From Streptomyces sp. NBC_01116 (lineage in GTDB: Bacteria; Actinomycetota; Actinomycetes; Streptomycetales; Streptomycetaceae): DNA of 64,000 nt. The notes beneath the pieces are model-generated. The model had not been told where the DNA came from. It did not search any database and was given only the letters and a program-made list of their open reading frames with translations. This document shows, piece by piece, positions 26,412 to 34,841 of the stretch. The translations under genes and the position numbers were made by a program. The stretch lies in assembly GCF_041435495.1 (NCBI RefSeq), contig NZ_CP108644.1:6185501-6249500 (forward strand). The letters run 5' to 3'. Numbering within the stretch: the stretch's first letter is position 1; every line of letters begins with the position of its first letter.

Positions 26412-28043
26412 ATGGACGCCGTCACCCAGGTCCCCGCGCCGGTCAACGAGCCGGTTCACTCCTACGCCCCGGGCTCCCCGGAGCGCGCCCGCCTGGAGCT
26501 GAAGCTCAAGGAGCTCGCCGAGAACCCGATCGACCTGCCGATGACCATCGGCGGCGAGAAGCGGATGGGCGGCGGTGAGCGTGTGAACGTCGTACAGCCG
26601 CACAACCACCAGGCCGTCATCGGCACCTTCGCCGGCGCCACCGAGCAGGACGCCCAGGACGCCGTCGACGCGGCCCTCGCCGCCGCTCCGGCCTGGCGCG
26701 CGATGGCCTTCGACGACCGCGCGGCGATCATCCTGCGCGCCGCCGAGCTGCTGGCGGGCCCCTGGCGCGAGACGCTGGCCGCCTCCACCATGCTCGGCCA
26801 GTCCAAGACCGCCCAGCAGGCCGAGATCGACACCCCCTGCGAGCTCATCGACTTCTGGCGCTTCAACGTGCACTACGCGCGCCAGATCCTCGCCGAGCAG
26901 CCCCCGGCGAACTCCCCGGGCGTGTGGAACCGCATGGACCACCGCCCGCTGGAGGGCTTCGTCTACGCGATCACGCCGTTCAACTTCACGGCCATCGCGG
27001 GCAACCTCCCCACCGCCCCCGCCCTCATGGGCAACGTCGTGGTGTGGAAGCCGTCCCCGACGCAGACCCACGCCGCCGTGCTGCTGATGCAGCTCCTGGA
27101 GGAGGCCGGGCTGCCCAAGGGCGTCATCAACCTGGTCACCGGCGACGGCATCGCCGTCTCCGAGGTGGCGCTGAACCACCGCGACCTGGCCGGCATCCAC
27201 TTCACCGGCTCGACCCCCACCTTCCAGCACCTCTGGAAGACGGTCGGCAACAACATCGCCAACTACCGCACCTACCCGCGGCTCGTCGGCGAGACCGGCG
27301 GCAAGGACTTCGTCGTCGCGCACCCCAGCGCCGACCGCGCCGTCCTGAAGACCGCGCTGACCCGCGGCTCCTTCGAGTTCCAGGGCCAGAAGTGCTCGGC
27401 GTCCTCCCGGGCGTACGTCCCGGCCTCCATCTGGAACTCCGGTTTCAAGGAGGAGTTCGCGGCCGAGGTCGACGCGATCACGATGGGTGACGTCACCGAC
27501 CTGACGAACTTCATCGGAGCCGTCATCGACGAGCGCTCGTTCGCCAAGAACAAGGCCGCGATCGACCGCGCCAAGTCCGACCCGGCGTGCACCGTCGTCG
27601 CGGGCGGCACCTACGACGACTCGGTGGGCTACTTCGTCCGCCCGACCGTCATCGAGTGCTCGGACGCCGAGAGCGAGGTCTTCACGACCGAGTACTTCGG
27701 CCCGATCCTCGCGGTCCACGTCTACGAGGACGAGAAGTACGACGCCATGCTGGAGCAGATGGAGTCGGTCTCGGACTACGCGCTGACCGGCTCGGTCATC
27801 TCGGGCGACCGCGCGGCCGCCGCGTACACGATGGACAAGCTCCGCTACGCCGCGGGCAACTTCTACATCAACGACAAGTCGACCGGCGCCGTCGTCGGCC
27901 AGCAGCCCTTCGGCGGCGGCCGTGCCTCCGGCACCTGCGACAAGGCGGGCGCCCCGCAGAACCTCCAGCGCTGGACCCTGACCCGGGCCATCAAGGAGAC
28001 GCTGGTCCCGCCGACCGACTACACCTACCCCCACCAGGGCTGA
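26412..28043 (+). CDS. pruA: L-glutamate gamma-semialdehyde (P5C) dehydrogenase
   Basis: This is the 1-pyrroline-5-carboxylate dehydrogenase of 543 residues that oxidises glutamate semialdehyde to glutamate with NAD+. The aldehyde dehydrogenase fold shows AITPFNFTAIAGNLP, the catalytic Cys in FQGQKCSASSRAY and the motif FTTEYFGPILAVHVY. AAGGAGAC precedes the ATG. It is the second gene of the put operon, after putA, and a strong terminator follows the stop. Length and motifs match family members closely, so the call is secure. Confidence 0.97.
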   Translation: MDAVTQVPAPVNEPVHSYAPGSPERARLELKLKELAENPIDLPMTIGGEKRMGGGERVNVVQPHNHQAVIGTFAGATEQDAQDAVDAALAAAPAWRAMAFDDRAAIILRAAELLAGPWRETLAASTMLGQSKTAQQAEIDTPCELIDFWRFNVHYARQILAEQPPANSPGVWNRMDHRPLEGFVYAITPFNFTAIAGNLPTAPALMGNVVVWKPSPTQTHAAVLLMQLLEEAGLPKGVINLVTGDGIAVSEVALNHRDLAGIHFTGSTPTFQHLWKTVGNNIANYRTYPRLVGETGGKDFVVAHPSADRAVLKTALTRGSFEFQGQKCSASSRAYVPASIWNSGFKEEFAAEVDAITMGDVTDLTNFIGAVIDERSFAKNKAAIDRAKSDPACTVVAGGTYDDSVGYFVRPTVIECSDAESEVFTTEYFGPILAVHVYEDEKYDAMLEQMESVSDYALTGSVISGDRAAAAYTMDKLRYAAGNFYINDKSTGAVVGQQPFGGGRASGTCDKAGAPQNLQRWTLTRAIKETLVPPTDYTYPHQG

Positions 28044-28114
28044 CGCCCTCCCGGGGCGCCGCAGCACGGCGCCCCGGACCCGAGGTCTCCCGGTGACGTA
28101 AGACCTCCCAGAGC

Positions 28115-28157
28115 ACCGCCCCCCGACCGGCCCCCCTGCCGGCCGGGGGGCGGTTTC
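28115..28157. terminator. bidirectional terminator between pruA and the nitroreductase
   Basis: A long stem pairs ACCGCCCCCC...CCGGC with GCCGG...GGGGGGCGGT and is followed by TTT. The two genes converge here, so it probably serves both. Confidence 0.85.
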
Positions 28158-28188
28158 CATGAGGCGGGGCCCTGGCCGGGCCGGCGGC

Positions 28189-28899
28189 TCAGACCTCCAC
28201 GAACACCTGGTCCAGCGACTTGCGCACCAGGTCGGGGACCTCGCAGTCATCGGCGGGATAGCCGACGGGGATCACGGCGAAGGCCTTCTCGTTCTCGGGC
28301 CGCTCCAGGACCTCGCCGAGGAAGCGCATCGGGCTCGGCGTGTGGATCAGCGCGGCGAGACCGGACAGGTGCAGGGCGGTGAGGAGCATGCCCACCGCGA
28401 TCCCGACCGACTCGTCCACGTAGTAGTGCTTGCGCTTCGTGCCGTCCTCGCCCAGCCAGTAGCGCTGCTGGAACACCACGATCAGGGCGGGCGCGTCCGT
28501 CATGTGGGCCTTGACCGCGTCGGTGCCCAGCGGGCGCAGCGCGGCGAGCCACTCCTCGCCGAGCCGCCCGTCGTAGCTGACCTTCTCCTCGTGCTCGGCG
28601 GCCTCCCGGATCCGCCGGCGTACCCCGGGATCCTTGACCAGCACGAAGGTCCACGGCTGCTGATGGGCGCCGGAGGGCGCGGTGGCCGCGCACCCGACGG
28701 CGTCGCGGAGCACCTGCTCGGGGACCGGGTCGGGGGAGAAGGCGCGGACGGTCCTGCGCTCGTCCATGCGCTCCCGCAGCCGGGCGGCGCGGGCGAGGGA
28801 CTCCTCGGGGGCGATCCGCTCGGGGCGGTAGGGCGCGGGACGGTACGGGTCGCCATGGGTGGGCGACCACTGCCGGTGCGTGGGCGTCGTGTCGGACAT
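28189..28899 (-). CDS. nitroreductase family flavoprotein
   Basis: This FMN-dependent oxidoreductase of 236 residues belongs to the nitroreductase superfamily. It shows the FMN-phosphate motif ERRTVRAFSPDPVPEQVL, TAPSGAHQQPWTFV and the late PVGYPADD. The sequence with DESVGIAVGMLLTALH and SGLAALIHTPSPMRF resembles the BluB/iodotyrosine-deiodinase branch rather than the classical NfsA/B type. Its substrate is therefore open. ATG 28899 gives the natural length; longer frames upstream are non-coding. It converges with pruA and is divergent from the protease gene 200 bases away. It acts in the cytoplasm. Confidence 0.88.
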   Translation of the reverse strand: MSDTTPTHRQWSPTHGDPYRPAPYRPERIAPEESLARAARLRERMDERRTVRAFSPDPVPEQVLRDAVGCAATAPSGAHQQPWTFVLVKDPGVRRRIREAAEHEEKVSYDGRLGEEWLAALRPLGTDAVKAHMTDAPALIVVFQQRYWLGEDGTKRKHYYVDESVGIAVGMLLTALHLSGLAALIHTPSPMRFLGEVLERPENEKAFAVIPVGYPADDCEVPDLVRKSLDQVFVEV

Positions 28900-29102
28900 G
28901 GCCGCAGTGTGCGCGGTGGGGGAGGCCCGGGGGAAGCGGTGCTTCGGACAGGCGCGGGACCGGTCCCGGTCAGTGTCCGCTGACCGGGACCGGCTGTCCG
29001 CCCTCCGGCGCCCCCGGGCACGCGGTCTTGTGGGTTGGGTAATGAGCATGTCAAATTCCTTCTCGGTACGTCCCCACACGTCACCCCGGAAGGAGCTCCC
29101 CC

Positions 29103-30170
29103 ATGAGACGCAACTCCCGTGCGCGCCTGGGCGTTTCCCTGCTGCTCGTCGCCGGCGCCCTCGGCCTCGGAGCCGCGCCCTCCACCGCCGCCGACGCCCC
29201 GGCGCCCGCGCCCTCGGCGATCCCCGCACCGTCCGCGTACGCGCTCGACGCCGCCGTCGGACGGCAGCTCGGCGCCGCCACCGCCGGAACCTACCTCGAC
29301 GCGAAGACCGGGAAGCTGGTCGTCACCGTCACCACCGACCGGGCCGAGGACCAGGCCCGCGCGGCCGGGGCCACCGTCCGCCGGGTGGCCCGCGGCGCCG
29401 CCCAGCTCGACGCCGCGATGGAGACCCTGGAGGCCGAGGCCAAGATCACCGGCACCTCCTGGGGCGTCGACCCGCGCACCAACCGGGTCGCCGTCGAGGC
29501 CGACTCCTCGGTCTCCGCACGGGACCTGGCCCGCCTCGAAGCCGTCGCCGAACGGCTCGACGGCGCCGTCGACATCAAGCGCGTCCCGGGCGTCTTCCAC
29601 CGCGAGGTGCTGGGCGGCGGCGCGATCTACGGCGGCGGCAGCCGCTGTTCGGCGGCCTTCAACGTCACCAAGGGCGGGGCCCGCTACTTCGTGACCGCCG
29701 GACACTGCACCAACATCTCCGCCAACTGGTCGGCCGCCTCGGGCGGTCCGGTCGTCGGCGTCCGGGAGGGCACCAGCTTCCCGACCAACGACTACGGCAT
29801 CGTCCGCTACACGGACGGCTCCTCGCCCGCCGGGACCGTCGACCTCTACAACGGTTCCACCCAGGACGTCTCCTCGGCCGCCAACGCCGTCGTCGGCCAG
29901 GCGATCAAGAAGAGCGGATCCACCACGAAGGTGACCTCCGGCACGGTCACCGCCGTCAACGTCACCGTCAACTACGGCGACGGGCCCGTCTACAACATGG
30001 TCCGCACCACCGCCTGCTCGGCGGGCGGCGACAGCGGCGGCGCGCACTTCGCCGGATCCGTCGCCCTCGGCATCCACTCCGGCAGCTCCGGCTGCTCGGG
30101 CACCGCGGGCTCGGCCATCCACCAGCCGGTCACCGAGGCGCTCTCCGCGTACGGCGTGACCGTGTACTGA
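29103..30170 (+). CDS. secreted S1 serine protease (streptogrisin type) with propeptide
   Basis: This is a 355-residue pre-pro-protease of the streptogrisin/alpha-lytic S1 family. The signal peptide ends near AADA (about 30). A propeptide (about 45-170) acts as folding chaperone and inhibitor, and the mature enzyme probably begins near AIYGGGSRCSAAF (about 174). The catalytic triad is visible: His201 in VTAGHC, Asp230 in NDYGIV and Ser311 in GGDSGG. Cys pairs 182/202 and 305/late Cys should form disulfides. GGAG lies seven bases before the ATG. It is a degradative extracellular enzyme, typically switched on in late growth; no regulator site was identified upstream. Confidence 0.95.
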   Translation: MRRNSRARLGVSLLLVAGALGLGAAPSTAADAPAPAPSAIPAPSAYALDAAVGRQLGAATAGTYLDAKTGKLVVTVTTDRAEDQARAAGATVRRVARGAAQLDAAMETLEAEAKITGTSWGVDPRTNRVAVEADSSVSARDLARLEAVAERLDGAVDIKRVPGVFHREVLGGGAIYGGGSRCSAAFNVTKGGARYFVTAGHCTNISANWSAASGGPVVGVREGTSFPTNDYGIVRYTDGSSPAGTVDLYNGSTQDVSSAANAVVGQAIKKSGSTTKVTSGTVTAVNVTVNYGDGPVYNMVRTTACSAGGDSGGAHFAGSVALGIHSGSSGCSGTAGSAIHQPVTEALSAYGVTVY

Positions 30171-30309
30171 GCCGCCACCGCCGGTGTCACCGCACCGGCA
30201 CCGCTCGACCCCGCCCGCCCGGACCCCGCGCACCCCGGTCCGGGCGGGCCCGCGCGCGGCGGCGATATTCGCTGTCGTGCGGGCCGGGGCTGCTGGCAGG
30301 CTTGAGGCC

Positions 30310-30861
30310 ATGGACCGGTCTCCCGCAGTGCGCGTCGCCCACACGTCCGAGCTCACCGCCTCCGAACGGGGCCGGATCCGCGAACTGCTCGACACCGCCT
30401 TCGACGGCGACTTCGCCGACGAGGACTGGGAGCACTCCCTCGGCGGCGTCCACGCCCTGGTGCACGACGCCGGCGGCCTCCTGATCGCCCACGGCAGCGT
30501 CGTCCAGCGCCGGGTCCTGCACGCGGACCGCTCCTACCGCGCCGGATACGTCGAGGCCGTCGCCGTCCACGCCGGCCACCGCCGCCAGGGCCACGGCCAC
30601 CGGGTGATGGCCGCGCTGGAACACGTCGTCGACACGGCCCACGACTTCGGGGCCCTGTCCGCCTCCGACGCCGGCGCGGCGCTCTACGCGGCGCGCGGCT
30701 GGCAGGTGTGGCCGGGCCGCCTCGCCGCCCTCGGCCCGGCCGGCCCCGTCCCGCTGCCCGAGGAGGAGGGCACCACCTATGTCCGCCCCGCGGCCGGACG
30801 CCCCCTGCCCGCGCCCGGCGAGACGCTCCAGTTCGACTGGCGGGACGGCGACCTGCTGTGA
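30310..30861 (+). CDS. AAC(2')-I-like aminoglycoside acetyltransferase
   Basis: This 183-residue GNAT protein looks like the aminoglycoside 2'-N-acetyltransferase family known from mycobacteria. Shared features are DWEHSLGGVHALV, IAHGSVVQRRVL, GYVEAVAVHAGHRRQGHG (the acetyl-CoA loop), GALSASDAGAALYAARGW and the ending FDWRDGDLL. It would transfer acetyl from acetyl-CoA to the 2'-amino group of aminoglycosides or a similar amine. No other resistance gene is nearby, so its natural substrate may be different. The ATG at 30310 matches the usual length. The gene stands alone between the protease and the 416-base gap. Confidence 0.85.
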   Translation: MDRSPAVRVAHTSELTASERGRIRELLDTAFDGDFADEDWEHSLGGVHALVHDAGGLLIAHGSVVQRRVLHADRSYRAGYVEAVAVHAGHRRQGHGHRVMAALEHVVDTAHDFGALSASDAGAALYAARGWQVWPGRLAALGPAGPVPLPEEEGTTYVRPAAGRPLPAPGETLQFDWRDGDLL

Positions 30862-30877
30862 CGGACGGGGGCGGGTC

Positions 30878-31050
30878 TCAGTGGGCGATCCGGATGGCAA
30901 TCCGGCCGGTGTTCTCGCCCTGCGGCATCCTGAGAACCCTGTGTCACCACCTCTGAGCAGGCGCGATCGCTCGCGGACCAGGCGTTGATCCGGGAGCTGC
31001 GGGCGGAGCGCGCGAAGGTGACCGTCTCAGATAGTAGGAAGTCCGAGTAA
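30878..31050. other. possible gene scars in a 416-bp gap
   Basis: On the minus strand a 20-codon tail ending at 30878 (RMPQGENTGRIAIRIAH then stop) looks like the C-terminus of a lost enzyme. Next to it on the plus strand, about 38 codons ending at 31050 (RELRAERAKVTVSDSRKSE then stop) look like another gene end. Neither has a start. An imperfect palindrome lies at 31029-31052 (AGATAGTAGGAAGTCC...). The rest of 30862-31277 probably carries the promoter of the small gene at 31278. Confidence 0.4.
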
Positions 31051-31277
31051 CTGTGGAGACAGGACGGCTCCGCTGTCCTAACTTGGTAGGAGCCGAACGA
31101 ATCGCTCGATCGAGCGACCGGCGGATGCGGGCGCACGCCCCGAAGCAGGCAACCCCTGCGGCGTACGCTCCCCGCCCCTTCCGGCACCTCGAAATCCGAT
31201 CCCGGCCCGGCCTCGGCGCCGCACCACGGTGTGCGGCCCGCCCCCGGCATCCATGCGATCTCAAGGAGTCGATCCTC

Positions 31278-31406
31278 ATGGCCACCACCACCGCACGTCG
31301 CGTCCGTCACGCCGCCCGTCCGTCCGAGTCGGACCGCAAGAACGCCGCCGCCGCTCTCCAGCGCGCCCTGGACCGCCGGGACAACGGCGGCTCGACCGGC
31401 CACTGA
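31278..31406 (+). CDS. small basic protein upstream of leuB
   Basis: This 42-residue basic protein begins MATTTARRVRHAARP and contains ESDRKNAAAALQRALDRRD. It is too short for most gene finders but has an ideal AAGGAG nine bases before the ATG and typical Streptomyces codon use. The central helix would be amphipathic. It lies 121 bases upstream of leuB on the same strand. Function is unknown. A similar short protein sits at this place in related genomes as far as I recall. Confidence 0.65.
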   Translation: MATTTARRVRHAARPSESDRKNAAAALQRALDRRDNGGSTGH

Positions 31407-31527
31407 GCCGCCCGCACACCACCCGCCCCCACCCGGAACACCCCGGAACGCCCCGGACACCCCTGCGTCCTGTCCGAATGGTGGACACCGGATGTCATGG
31501 GGTGGGACGCACCGTTAGGCTTCCGGC

Positions 31528-32604
31528 ATGTCTCGCAGCATCGATCTCGCAGTGATCCCCGGTGATGGAATTGGCCAGGAAGTCGTGGCCCAGGGTCTCA
31601 AGGTCCTCAACGCCGTCCTCCCGCAGGATGTGAAGCTGGAGACCAAGGAGTACGACCTCGGCGCCCAGCGCTGGCACCGCACCGGCGACACCCTCCCGGA
31701 CGCGGAGCTGGAAGCCCTCAAGAAACACGACGCCATCCTCCTCGGCGCGATCGGCGACCCGTCCGTGCCGTCCGGCGTCCTGGAGCGGGGGCTGCTGCTG
31801 AAGCTGCGTTTCGCGTTCGACCACTTCATCAACCTGCGGCCCTCCAAGCTCTTCCCCAACACCGCGACCCCGCTCGCCGGCCGCCCCGACATCGACTTCG
31901 TCGTCGTGCGCGAGGGCACCGAGGGCCCGTACACCGGCAACGGCGGCTCGCTGCGCACCGGCACCCCCGCCGAGGTCGCCACCGAGGTCAGCCTCAACAC
32001 GGCGTACGGCGTCGAGCGCGTGGTCCGCGACGCCTTCGAGCGCGCGGCGGCCCGCCCGCGCAAGAAGCTGACGCTGGTCCACAAGAACAACGTCCTCGTC
32101 TACGCCGGCCACCTGTGGAAGAACACCTTCGACCGGGTCGCCGCCGAGTATCCGCAGGTCAGCACCGACTATCTGCACGTCGACGCCGCGACGATCTTCT
32201 TCGTCACCCAGCCGGAGCGCTTCGACGTCATCGTCACCGACAACCTCTTCGGCGACATCCTCACCGACCTCGCCGCGGCCGTCTCCGGCGGCATCGGCCT
32301 GGCCGCCTCCGGCAACATCAACCCGACGGGCGCGTTCCCGTCGATGTTCGAGCCGGTCCACGGCTCGGCCCCCGACATCGCGGGGCAGGGCAAGGCCGAC
32401 CCGACCGCCACGGTTCTCTCCGTCGCCCTCCTGCTGCGCCACCTCGGCTACGAGGCCGAGGCCGCGCGCATCGAGGACGCCGTCTCCGCCGACCTCGCGG
32501 AGCGAGGGGGGCACCTCCCAGGCCCTTCAGGCTCTGGGGGAGGTGCCGCCACGCGTACGACCGACGAGATCGGCGACGCCCTCGCGGTACGCGTAGCGGG
32601 CTGA
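31528..32604 (+). CDS. leuB: 3-isopropylmalate dehydrogenase
   Basis: This enzyme oxidatively decarboxylates 3-isopropylmalate to 2-ketoisocaproate with NAD+ in leucine synthesis. It has 358 residues. The N-terminus reads IDLAVIPGDGIGQEVV. The substrate region has RGLLLKLRF-like residues and REGTEGPYTG, and the metal/NAD part shows DNLFGDILTDLAAAV and FEPVHGSAPDIAGQGKADP. Near the C-terminus about 16 extra residues (GGHLPGPSGSGGG and flanks) are encoded by a small palindromic repeat inserted in frame at 32510-32547. The catalytic core is untouched. It may share a transcript with the small gene upstream, and ilvE lies 256 bases downstream. Confidence 0.96.
   Translation: MSRSIDLAVIPGDGIGQEVVAQGLKVLNAVLPQDVKLETKEYDLGAQRWHRTGDTLPDAELEALKKHDAILLGAIGDPSVPSGVLERGLLLKLRFAFDHFINLRPSKLFPNTATPLAGRPDIDFVVVREGTEGPYTGNGGSLRTGTPAEVATEVSLNTAYGVERVVRDAFERAAARPRKKLTLVHKNNVLVYAGHLWKNTFDRVAAEYPQVSTDYLHVDAATIFFVTQPERFDVIVTDNLFGDILTDLAAAVSGGIGLAASGNINPTGAFPSMFEPVHGSAPDIAGQGKADPTATVLSVALLLRHLGYEAEAARIEDAVSADLAERGGHLPGPSGSGGGAATRTTDEIGDALAVRVAG
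32510..32547. repeat. palindromic repeat inserted in the leuB reading frame
   Basis: Arms GGCACCTCCC (32510-32519) and GGGAGGTGCC (32538-32547) surround an 18-base centre. This resembles the GGCACCTCCC...GGGAGGTGCC repeat common between Streptomyces genes. Here it sits inside leuB and keeps the frame. Confidence 0.85.
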
Positions 32605-32860
32605 TCCGACGACTCCATCCGAAGCCGCCGGGTCAGCGAAAGCACCCGGCGGCTTCACCTGTGCGGCCTCCGGGTGCCACCATCAACCCCTGGACCGCAC
32701 GCACACCGTTTCGTGCACGGCCCCCCGCACGTGATAATCGAACGCGGGGCCGTTGCTCGCGGTAAAGCTCGGACGTCCTAGGACCTGACCGGAAAACGTC
32801 GGGCAGAGACGGGCGTGAGCGCGGTCCATCACACACAAGACCGGTGAAGGACACGCACTC

Positions 32861-33964
32861 ATGACGACGCCCACGATCGAGCTCAAGCCCTCCTCGAACC
32901 CGCTGTCCGACGCGGAGCGCGAGGCGATCCTGGCCAACCCCGGATTCGGCCGGCACTTCACCGACCACATGGTGACCATCCGCTGGACCGAGGGCCGGGG
33001 CTGGCACGACGCCCAGCTGGTCCCCTACGGCCCGCTGTCCCTGGACCCGGCCAACATGACCCTGCACTACGCGCAGGAGATCTTCGAGGGCCTCAAGGCC
33101 TACCGCCGGCCCGACGGCACGGTCGCCACCTTCCGCCCCGACGCCAACGCCCGCCGCTTCCAGCGCTCGGCCGCGCGCCTGGCCATGCCCGAGCTGCCCG
33201 TCGAGACGTTCATCGAGGCGTGCGACGCGCTGGTGCGGCAGGACAAGGCGTGGGTCCCGGCCCACGGCGGCGAGGAGTCCCTCTACCTGCGCCCCTTCAT
33301 GATCGCCACCGAGGTCGGCCTCGGCGTGAAGCCGGCCAACGAGTACCTCTTCCTGGTCATCGCCTCGCCCGCCGGCGCCTACTTCCCCGGCGGAGTGAAG
33401 CCGGTCTCCATCTGGCTCTCGGAGAACCGCGTCCGCGCCGTCCCCGGCGGCGTGGGCGACGCCAAGACCGGCGGCAACTACGCCGCCTCCCTCCTCGCCC
33501 AGGCCGAGGCCGCCGCACACGGCTGCGCCCAGGTCGCCTACCTCGACGCGGTCGAGCACAAGTGGGTCGAGGAGCTCGGCGGCATGAACCTCTACTTCGT
33601 GTACGCCCAGGAGGACGGCTCGAAGAAGATCATCACGCCGTCCCTCACGGGTTCGCTGCTCGCCGGCGTCACCCGCGACTCCCTCCTCAAGGTCGCCCGC
33701 GACCTCGGTTACGGCTCCGAGGAGGGCCGGATCTCCATCGGCCAGTGGCGCGACGACACCGCGAAGGGCACCCTCGTCGAGGTCTTCGCCTGCGGCACGG
33801 CCGCCGTCATCACCCCCGTCGGCCTGGTGAAGTCCGAGGGCGGCGAGTGGACCCAGAGCGCCGGCGAGCCCGGCGAGGTCACCATGAAGCTCCGGGAGCG
33901 TCTTCTCGACATCCAGCGCGGTGTCGTCGAGGACACCCACGGCTGGATGCACCCGCTCGGCTAG
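32861..33964 (+). CDS. ilvE: branched-chain amino acid aminotransferase
   Basis: This is a fold-type IV, PLP-dependent aminotransferase of 367 residues that performs the last step of leucine, isoleucine and valine synthesis with glutamate as amino donor. Motifs are LHYAQEIFEGLKAYR, the PLP lysine in GGVGDAKTGGNYAAS, the EELGGMNLYFV strand and SLTGSLLAGVTRDSL. GAAGGA precedes the ATG at good spacing. A large palindromic terminator follows. The 256-base gap before it holds no other gene. Function is clear from the motifs and from the neighbouring leuB. Confidence 0.97.
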   Translation: MTTPTIELKPSSNPLSDAEREAILANPGFGRHFTDHMVTIRWTEGRGWHDAQLVPYGPLSLDPANMTLHYAQEIFEGLKAYRRPDGTVATFRPDANARRFQRSAARLAMPELPVETFIEACDALVRQDKAWVPAHGGEESLYLRPFMIATEVGLGVKPANEYLFLVIASPAGAYFPGGVKPVSIWLSENRVRAVPGGVGDAKTGGNYAASLLAQAEAAAHGCAQVAYLDAVEHKWVEELGGMNLYFVYAQEDGSKKIITPSLTGSLLAGVTRDSLLKVARDLGYGSEEGRISIGQWRDDTAKGTLVEVFACGTAAVITPVGLVKSEGGEWTQSAGEPGEVTMKLRERLLDIQRGVVEDTHGWMHPLG

Positions 33965-33982
33965 GGACACCTGCTCCCCGGA

Positions 33983-34024
33983 CCGGTCAGGGCCCGCGTG
34001 CTCCGGCATGCGGGCCCTGACCGG
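33983..34024 (+). terminator. terminator after ilvE
   Basis: A perfect 15-base-pair stem (CCGGTCAGGGCCCGC with its complement) around a 12-base loop starts 19 bases after the ilvE stop. Confidence 0.85.
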
Positions 34025-34118
34025 CAGCGGTCCCCGATCGCGGTGGATCGACTTGCGCCGCTCTCTCCGGTCGCGGCCTCTGTCCCCGGCCGCCCTCACG
34101 GAAGGCGAAGGGCCCGGC

Positions 34119-34670
34119 ATGAAGTCCGCCCTCACCGCCGACGACGTGCGCTCCGTGTTCGGCCTGACGGGCGTAGTCCACTTCCCCCGCTACGACGCAC
34201 CGCACCACCGGCTCGACGACCGCACCGCTTTCGTCCTGAGCGCCATCGGCCTCCCCGACACCCCATGGTTCATGTCGAGGGCGAGCCTGCGCGCGGACGA
34301 CTTCATCGACCTCGCCGGCTGGTACGGCGGCCGAGGCCCCGTCCCCGACTCCTGTCGGCACTGGCTCGTGCTCGGGCTCCTCGCCGACACCACGCTCGCG
34401 CTCGACCCGGACCGGGGGACCGTTCACGCCCTCGGCGACGGCGTGGACGGACTGGTCCACCACCCGATCCACCGCGACGTGGAATCCCTTGTGTACGCGC
34501 TGACCAGGTTCGAGGCGCTCTGCCGGCGACCGAGGAACGACGACGGAGCGATCGAGGAGCGCGTGGACGCCCTGCGCGCCGACATCTCCTCGTTCGACCC
34601 GCTCCCGTTCGCCGGCGAGGACTCACCGTGGCACCTCGCCTTCGAAGAGGTCGTCGACGGCATCTGGTAG
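34119..34670 (+). CDS. SUKH-4-like immunity family protein (orphan)
   Basis: This 183-residue protein resembles the SUKH-4 group: LTADDVRSVFGL, then FVLSAIGLPDTPWFMS and later DVESLVYALTRFEALC. SUKH proteins neutralise nuclease-type polymorphic toxins, and many lie alone as spare immunity genes. No toxin gene is next to it here. The ATG at 34119 is chosen because GAAGGG lies just upstream; the frame is open further but that part overlaps the ilvE terminator. It has no signal or membrane segment. The family call is by eye. Confidence 0.7.
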   Translation: MKSALTADDVRSVFGLTGVVHFPRYDAPHHRLDDRTAFVLSAIGLPDTPWFMSRASLRADDFIDLAGWYGGRGPVPDSCRHWLVLGLLADTTLALDPDRGTVHALGDGVDGLVHHPIHRDVESLVYALTRFEALCRRPRNDDGAIEERVDALRADISSFDPLPFAGEDSPWHLAFEEVVDGIW

Positions 34671-34803
34671 TGCCGGGGCGGCGGTCGGGCCGTCCATCGC
34701 CGGCCCGCCCAGGGCGCAGGGCCGGTACGGGTTCTTCCGTGCCGAAGGATAGAGCGCCGCTCAAACCCCACGGGCCAAGCTTCCGTGCGGGCTTGGCCTG
34801 AAG

Positions 34804-34820
34804 TTAGAGTGGCACTCTAA
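34804..34820. promoter_or_regulatory. palindromic operator upstream of aguA-tetR
   Basis: TTAGAGTGGCACTCTAA is a perfect 8+8 inverted repeat around one G, 21 bases before the aguA start. It is typical of a TetR operator and probably mediates autoregulation by the TetR encoded in the same operon. Confidence 0.85.
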
Positions 34821-34841
34821 GCATCTCGACCAGGAGCCACC

